This document shows positions 57,351-64,000 of a stretch of 64,000 bases of DNA, piece by piece; position 1 is the stretch's first letter, and each line of letters begins with the position of its first letter. Both the position numbers and the translations under genes were made by a program. Source of the DNA: Lagopus muta (Eukaryota > Chordata > Aves > Galliformes > Phasianidae); assembly GCF_023343835.1 (NCBI RefSeq), contig NC_064443.1, positions 18,549,501-18,613,500 on the forward strand. Direction: 5' to 3'. Below the pieces are notes generated by a model. It had not been told where the DNA came from, searched no databases, and saw only the letters and a program-made list of their open reading frames with translations.

Positions 57351-60300
57351 CTGGGAATGCAGAGTGTGGCGAAGTGAGATCTTGCAGTGGGTGCAGTCAC
57401 TGTGCATCTCACTGCAGCTGTGTGGTGTGTGGTGCATCAGCTCCCAGCCTGCCCCTGTGCCAGCACTGGTGGGTTGTTCCAAGCACTGTCTGCTTTACTT
57501 GCTGGTTTGCTGAAGGTTTTCAAAAGCTGTTAGGAGAATGCGAAGCTGCTGAAGCAGATGAGGTGGCTGTGTGCTCTGAAGAAGCACAGGGCTGCTGGAG
57601 AGGGTGCAATGTGCTCAGCTCCCTGCAGACTGGATTTAATCTCTTCTCATTGTTACAGTGGAAAATTGCATTGAAAGGGGACTGGTAGACTGTGTTTAGC
57701 TTAATTACTACCCAATGAAATGCACAGTGAAACCTGTGGGTTGAAGGATAGGGAAGCACTTGGAGCTGTTCTGCCACATATTGCGGTGCTCCCCTCCTTA
57801 GACTCTGTGAAGTGGATCCTGCTGCTTTCTTTATTTCTATTTTAAAGTTGTGAGGTCTGTAAAGTAGTGAGGTTTTTGTTATTGAGTTATTTTCCCCCCT
57901 CTCCTTGGTAATATGGACACACCTCTGATGTCTCCAACAATGGTTCCTTGGTTCCAGTTGTGGTCTCAGAAGGACAGCAGACAAATCTTCTACTGTAATA
58001 CTGCAGCAGGTTTCTTTCTTGCATGTGAACTTGTGTTGTGGGCTTGGACTGGGATCTTAGAGCAGAAATACTGTTTGTGTTTGGGAACTGTTTCTGAAGT
58101 GAGCTGAGGGCTCTGACTTTCACCAGGCTCTGGAGAGGAGGGAGATGCGTTTAATGGTAACTGCTGTTTTCAGGTGAGGTGTGCCTGACAAACAGCTCAG
58201 CTCCTGAGTTTTACAGCTCACTGCTGCTTCCTACACTCAGCATTGCCTTCTCTCCCTGTGTTTGCATCGACCCTTTGCACTGATTTATTGCCATCGCTGA
58301 TCAAATTCCTTGTGAAAGAACAAAGGGCTTCTTGGCTTTTGACACAGAAACCTTTTAATTATAAATGAGTTTGAGAGGGGCAAATCCTGCACAAGTTGCA
58401 AATTCACTAATTGCATTTCTTATGAATGATTCTGTTGGAAAGGTAATTGCAGCGAGGAAGAGATGGTTCCATAAGTGTCATAGGTGGAGCTTACAGTGAC
58501 TTGTTAATTCTCCCTTGTATCTGATGTGTCAGTGAAACTGTGCTTGCTGTCTTTATGGCTGTCCCCCACAAGCTCATTTGAGACACATGCCTATAAAATT
58601 CCTGGTGTGCTGTATAAGTCTGAGGAACATAACTCATGTTGTTCTGAAACTTTTAAGTTCTCCAGTTCTCTTGTCATAAACTGGCATCACCTGGTTGTTG
58701 ATGTGCCTGGAGATGGGGATGGCAATCCGGAGCCCAAGGCTCCAATCCTTGGGGTGGAACTGCAGCAAAGGCACAGCTGGGGGGGGGGTGTGTGAGTTAT
58801 GCTGCATGAAAGTAAGGCCAACAGTAACTTGGCATTATTTAATCTTGAACTGATGTGCCAGAGGTTTAGCACGCTGCTGGAAGCTAAATTCAATTATGAT
58901 TTCGTTTCATGCATAATTACTAAATATGGTTTAATGCCGTTCGCATAGCTTCAAATTAGCTGTGCTACAGGATAGGTGAGGCTCCTGCCTGCTGAGACAG
59001 CACTGAACCCATCGTGCTGCTTAAAAGCAGTTGTTCTCATTGTTATTCACCAATAGTCACAGTTGCCCTATGCAAACCCACGGATGGCTGTGAATTCTCA
59101 CGGCTTAGCACGACATTCATAGTTAGATTAGCACCTGCTCTTCCTTCTTCAGGGAAATCACAGAAATCGCAGCTCTCCCTATTGATAACATAGATGCTTT
59201 TCCAAAAATACTCTGCATTAAGATAAAAAGGAAAGATCCCTTTTACAGCTCGTTACCGCGTGCCTCATAAAATTATTTCTTAGAACCTTTACCCTCTGGA
59301 GTTTCTTCTTCACGGAGATGATCTGTAAACTGAAATGCTGTTTGCATGGCGAAAGGGGAGCAAACAGAGAAGCGGGTGGAGCGGACAGCAATGGGATTTG
59401 AGCTCCGTGCTGCTGCTGCTGGGATGGGGCAGGGAGGGCCGGGGTGAGGGGGCTGGGGGTGTAGGGCTCCTCCGGGGTCCCGATGTGCCCCTCCTCCGGG
59501 CACCTCGACCTCCTGGAACTCTGCAAATGCTTCTCTGCTAAAGACGAACGGACTGCTGAGATGCGAACTTTGTATCCTGGACTGAGGTGACATTTAGAAA
59601 ATTAATGAAAACTTATAAACCAGAATGATCAGTGCCTGGGGGCAATGGGACAAATGATGCTGGAGCTTTTCATCTGAACTAAAGCTACTTATGGCAGCAA
59701 AATATCCACGTGTGCGGGCTAAAGGGGATTTAACAAAACCCTCCATGAATACAGCTTTTCAGAGAGATAACCTGTCCCGTTGCAAAGGTTACATCTCTCA
59801 CTTTGTTCTCTTCGTACAGCAGCCCAAGGCTGGCCTACAGCTCTCTGCTGTGGCACAAATAACAGGAAAATGATGGTGAGATCCTTCAAGCTGAATAATA
59901 GAGGTATTTGTGGGCACAAAAACGATGACTATATTTAATGAGCTAGAAACTGTGTGCTGCTAATTTATTTCCGGAGCTGTTTCAGTGATAGAGATACAGC
60001 AGTGTTAAACTTCTCCCTACATTCCCCTTCTAATCTCAAGTAGCAGTAAGTACGGTAATTAGCTTTTACAAAAAGTAGGTATTCAAGGGAAGCTTAATTG
60101 CATAAAGTCAAGTGCATCGAGGCGCTGATAACTCGCTTACACAAAGCCCGGTGCAGGGCAAATATTTGTGGTTTGCACGGCTGTGGCACCGGGCGGCGGG
60201 GCTGAGGAAAGAGGCTCACGCAGCGCCGAGGATAAACAATAAAGCAGAGTTATTCCCTGCCGGGGATTTGGAGTCATAGCTCATTAAATTCTCTGGCATA

Positions 60301-63300
60301 ATACAAGTTATTCTTTCATTGTGCACGGCGCAGGTACTGCTTTGTTTTGGGCTGATGGATGTGGTGCACGTTGCTCGTCCCAGGGGCTCTAATTGAGAGC
60401 AGCTCGTCAAAGCCAGAGTTGTGCTGGCACTGCCTCTGAAGCTGCCACGTCAGAGCCCGCTGGGTTATCCTCCTTCTTTATTTCACTTTATATTTTGCTT
60501 TATATTGCGGCTGATTATCATTAAAAAGATGGATGTTTTCCTTGGAAGATGAATGAATACAGTCAAATGAGATTTAATTTTAGATTTTAAATGCAGTTAT
60601 TGTCTTCTGGCTTCTATGACAAACAACCAAATACCTGACTCCTTCCCAGACTGTGCTCGTCTCCCCTGGAGACATCAAACATATCGATATCCATATTTTA
60701 CTCTAAGGTATAAGAACCAAAAAGGCCCCACAATGGCTGTAGTGGTGCCATAGGATGTGACCAGCTGCCCCTGGCCTTGAAGGTTAACCATCAGCAAGGT
60801 GAGATGCCAGCAGCCCTCCTTCTAGCACTAAACAAGGCATGGGCACATCTGAGATAGCAAGGCTGCTTGGCTTTCTGTTAGAAGAGCTTTAACTCCCCTA
60901 AGATCTGCATAGAGCATCTCACAGCTGAAATTCTCTCTGATCTACTGCACAGATGATGATCTAATGTCTAATTTGAAGGTGAACAAAGAGTTGGTTAGAA
61001 GTGAAACCTCTAACTTTCTTAGAAGTACCTGTGGTGTCTCTCTTCATTCAATGCTATCATCCACCAGCAGTTAGATCTGAAAGAAGAGAAACCCACAGCT
61101 AACCCCAGCAGTGGCCCAATCCCGATGTGCTGAGGAATGCTGCTTCAACCCAATGGGAGGCAGGTAGACCTTGGTGTGGCTGCAAATGTGCTTTTCTTCT
61201 GAAGCAAATTTTGGATCATTTCAAGGTGTTACCATTTCTGTCACGCTGTTAAGTGATTAATTAACAGACAAAAGTGTCTACTCTATCTTCATCTTCTCAT
61301 AATTACTAAATGCTCGGATGGAGCTGATTCAAACCTTTTTATTACGGCTTTTTTTCCCAAGTTGTTGAGAGATAAACACATGCATTACTGTAAACCCACA
61401 GCTTTATTCTAAGCAATAGTTACTGCTTTTTGCATCTAAAACTGTAACATTTGCATCTTCAGTAAATGGTTACTATAAAATCCAGCATTATTTTTCTATT
61501 TGGGATTTATATGGTACATAATACATGATTTGAATTGTCACTTAGGCTGCAGAACACACGTGCTATGTCACACTTGATGGCTTCCTTTGAGATCAACTGA
61601 AAGAGTGAAAGAGAAGAAATAATTGCATTTTGGGTCAAGATAGCAGTGCAATGATTTGGCTGTTGCTCGAGGGTATGGCAACTTCAGCATCAATAATACA
61701 TAACATGCAGTTATATGAATAAATCTCTGCTAGCATTCAGTTCAGTGGCTCCTCAGCCTTAGAAGATCTCTTCTGTATGTGCGTTCTGCAGCGGTGTGGC
61801 AGGTATGGTCCATGTATGGAGAGCTCCTGGTGGGGTTCAGTGGTGTGCTCTGCAGTACTGTGTGAGATTCACTGGTCCTGGAGTCAGGTAGCAGGGACAG
61901 CAACCCTGACTGATGTGCTGTAGGGTGAAATGGACTGCAGGGCTCACTCCTCTCATTTTGGGGATCCTGTTGGCCTGTGAAAAAACTGAACCAAGTTCCA
62001 TATTTTATGTTCTGTCTTACATCTGAATGATATGAAGGTTGGGGGTGAACTTGCATTTTATTGCAGTCGCATTTACTTGATGTAAGCTGCTAAAGCATGT
62101 TCTTTGTTTTATTAAAGGACTCAAAGAGTGCTTTCTGAGATAGCGGTGTGAAAGGATCCCTTAATGAGTCGCTGCTGAAAATCCAATCGATCATTTCTGA
62201 AACATCAGCATATATAGAGTGGTCATACAATGCCAAGTGGGGCAGGAGCTGCAATCTCTCCCAAACACAAATAAATCATGATCAGCACTCTTAATAAAAC
62301 TGGATTCCACTTGGCAGTGTGGCCTGAGATAGGGATGGCAATTACTGCTTAGCACTGCCAGTTTTTGGCCGCTATGCTGGTTGCAGCCTGGGGAGCAGTG
62401 GTTGTTTCCTCCTCCAGCTCAAGGACTTACTGAGCTGACTGTCAGACCCTTGTACCCCTCCTAGACTCCCCCCAGGACAGCTCACCAGCTCCAGCTCTGC
62501 TTTGAAAAGTGCTGCAGAGATGTGCTTTGCTCTAAACTGGTTTCAAAGCTGGGATTCTTTTTCCTCTTAGGAGTTTTGTGGTCTTCTCATCTCAACTGCA
62601 GCAGTGCCAGGTTAGAAATATTTTGTGGGAGATGCTGCAGCAATGTGCAAATCTTAGTTGGGGATTGGCAGAAAAAACTTCAGTTTGTAGCTGATTGCCT
62701 TGAAATGCTGTGTGTGGTGATAATACAGCTTTGTGGTTCAGTGTCTGCCTTCATTATTCCTTCCCCAGTCTTTCAGAGACTCATTTGTCAGTTGTGACTC
62801 TGATACTTTTCTCACTCTCTGCACTTTGGAGCACTGCTGAGGCTCACAGTGCTCTGTCCCCAGTTCCAGGACACACCTATCCTCATGCTGCTTATTTAGG
62901 GGAATGCAATCTCTATTCAGTATTTCATAACCTCTCTAAAGGTACTGTGCACTTCTTGGAATGCCATTCAGCAGCATTCACAGTGTTCTAGTGAGATATG
63001 TGACGCAGGAGCTTTTCCACAACAGAGATCTTGTTGTTCTTCAGCCTCAGCTCCGCACAGAAGTGCCTCTTCCAAATTCCATGTGGATATTGAAATAAGT
63101 GCCACAGCAGCAATCAGATGCAGTGTACACAAAGGGCAGAGCTGGGGCTGACAATGTGAGCAATAATTACTTACCAGCAATGTTTCCCAAACCTAGTAAG
63201 CCAGAGGTGATATTTCAGTCCTAAAATATTTATAGAAGTGTTTGGAATAGAATACTAAGACTATTCTTTAGTAGTGACTTCCAGTGAGAAACTACGGACC

Positions 63301-64000
63301 ATGATAAAGGATGCAGTACAAATGCATGTAGGGTTGAGTAACTCATGGGGAGGTTCATCTTCTCCTCTCCAAGCACACAAAGCCCAACTGATGCATCCCA
63401 TTCAGGCTATAGAGTGAGGGGAGGACTTCAGACAAAACTTGATTCTAAATCCATTCATTACAACAAAACAATAGGAGATATTTTTGAAAGTGACAGCAGC
63501 TTCTGAGACTTTGGGTGAATGCATCTGAAATGAGGGAACAATATTTTAGTTCATGGGCTAAAGAGCCATTTTAAATTTAGGTAAGATTTTTACAGGAGGA
63601 ACATGTTATTCCCTTCAGCCTCCCTCTAGAATCATTGTTAGCAGAGATCCACTGAGCATTTGTCATTAATCTGTGATGAAAAGGTGAAAACTAACTCTGT
63701 GCTCATCTCTAGGCTTAAGAAAATGCAGGGTGAAATGCCAAGCATTGTTATCACGTTGTGTCCAAAGGTGTTTGTGTCCTGAAGGGTTTGCAGATTCAGA
63801 GCACATTGAAATGGTTTGGAAGTCGTATTGCAAAATGCAGGAATCTGATTTATGAATAGGAGGAAATTAAAGTGATATGGCATACCTAATTATTTTTGTT
63901 TTTGACTTAGAAATATCATAACTGTCATAAAACCAAAATTGTCTTTTGATTGTAGTAATATGCATTGAAATAATGTGTCGGAAAGTTAATCTTCTGAATC
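57351..64000. other. Intergenic, 6.6 kb without recognised gene or repeat
   Basis: No CR1 tail seen. A G10 run lies at 58,779-58,788. AT-rich stretches with ATTA cores occupy 58,840-58,960, 59,060-59,300, 60,030-60,320 (listed separately), 60,480-60,610, 61,250-61,520 and 63,830-64,000. Open frames of up to 154 codons (57,520-57,984, - strand) lack any support. Confidence 0.6.
60030..60320. promoter_or_regulatory. Candidate conserved non-coding element
   Basis: ATTA-rich flanks (GGTAATTAGC, GCTTAATTGC, CTCATTAAATTC) surround a small CpG-containing core (CATCGAGGCGCTGATAACTC, CACCGGGCGGCGGGGCTG, CACGCAGCGCCGAGGATAAA). The mix of retained CpGs outside an island and AT-rich motif clusters, with no repeat, suggests selective constraint. 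Function is inferred. Confidence 0.4.

Noticed and set aside
57520..57984. 154-codon - frame
   Set aside because: No domain or gene structure around it; consistent with chance given the many frames of this size in the window.

Overview
The window is vertebrate nuclear DNA, almost certainly from a bird and most likely a galliform such as chicken. Genes are split by GT-AG introns, there is a CpG-island promoter, and the interspersed repeats are nearly all CR1 LINE fragments with the avian 3' tail (ATTCTATGA-type ends). There are no operons, tRNA or rRNA genes, or CRISPR arrays.

Region 1 (1-4285) is the 3' part of ARL8B on the + strand. Five exons encode residues 69-186 of this Arf-like lysosomal GTPase and are followed by a 1.85 kb 3' UTR. 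The poly(A) signal lies in a near-palindrome that also reads AATAAA on the other strand. Exons 1-2 lie upstream of the window.

Region 2 (4286-7660) is the ARL8B-EDEM1 interval. It has no recognised gene, but the - strand carries three open segments joined by phase-compatible splice sites that could end at the palindromic poly(A) signal. I report this as a weak candidate gene.

Region 3 (7670-20850) is EDEM1, complete on the + strand: CpG island, 12 coding exons (1,854 nt, 617 aa), and a 3' UTR with at least two plausible ends. EDEM1 is the GH47-family ER-associated degradation lectin/mannosidase-like protein. Its start codon sits in a cluster of ATGs in three frames. A near-consensus CTCF site and a CRE-like ACGT element lie just upstream.

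Region 4 (about 20,850-64,000) is a gene desert. In mammals the next gene beyond EDEM1 is GRM7, far away, and the order ARL8B-EDEM1-desert fits that arrangement. It holds about 18 CR1-type fragments in both orientations, including one long 3' piece with ORF2 remnants, an inverted cluster near 27 kb, and an old L3/CR1-like piece near 50 kb. Several AT-rich stretches dense in TAAT/ATTA look like conserved non-coding (enhancer) sequence. The many 60-180 codon open frames here show no splice, domain or start support and are treated as chance.

ARL8B and EDEM1 are functionally separate (lysosome positioning versus ER glycoprotein disposal). They are simply neighbours transcribed in the same direction.
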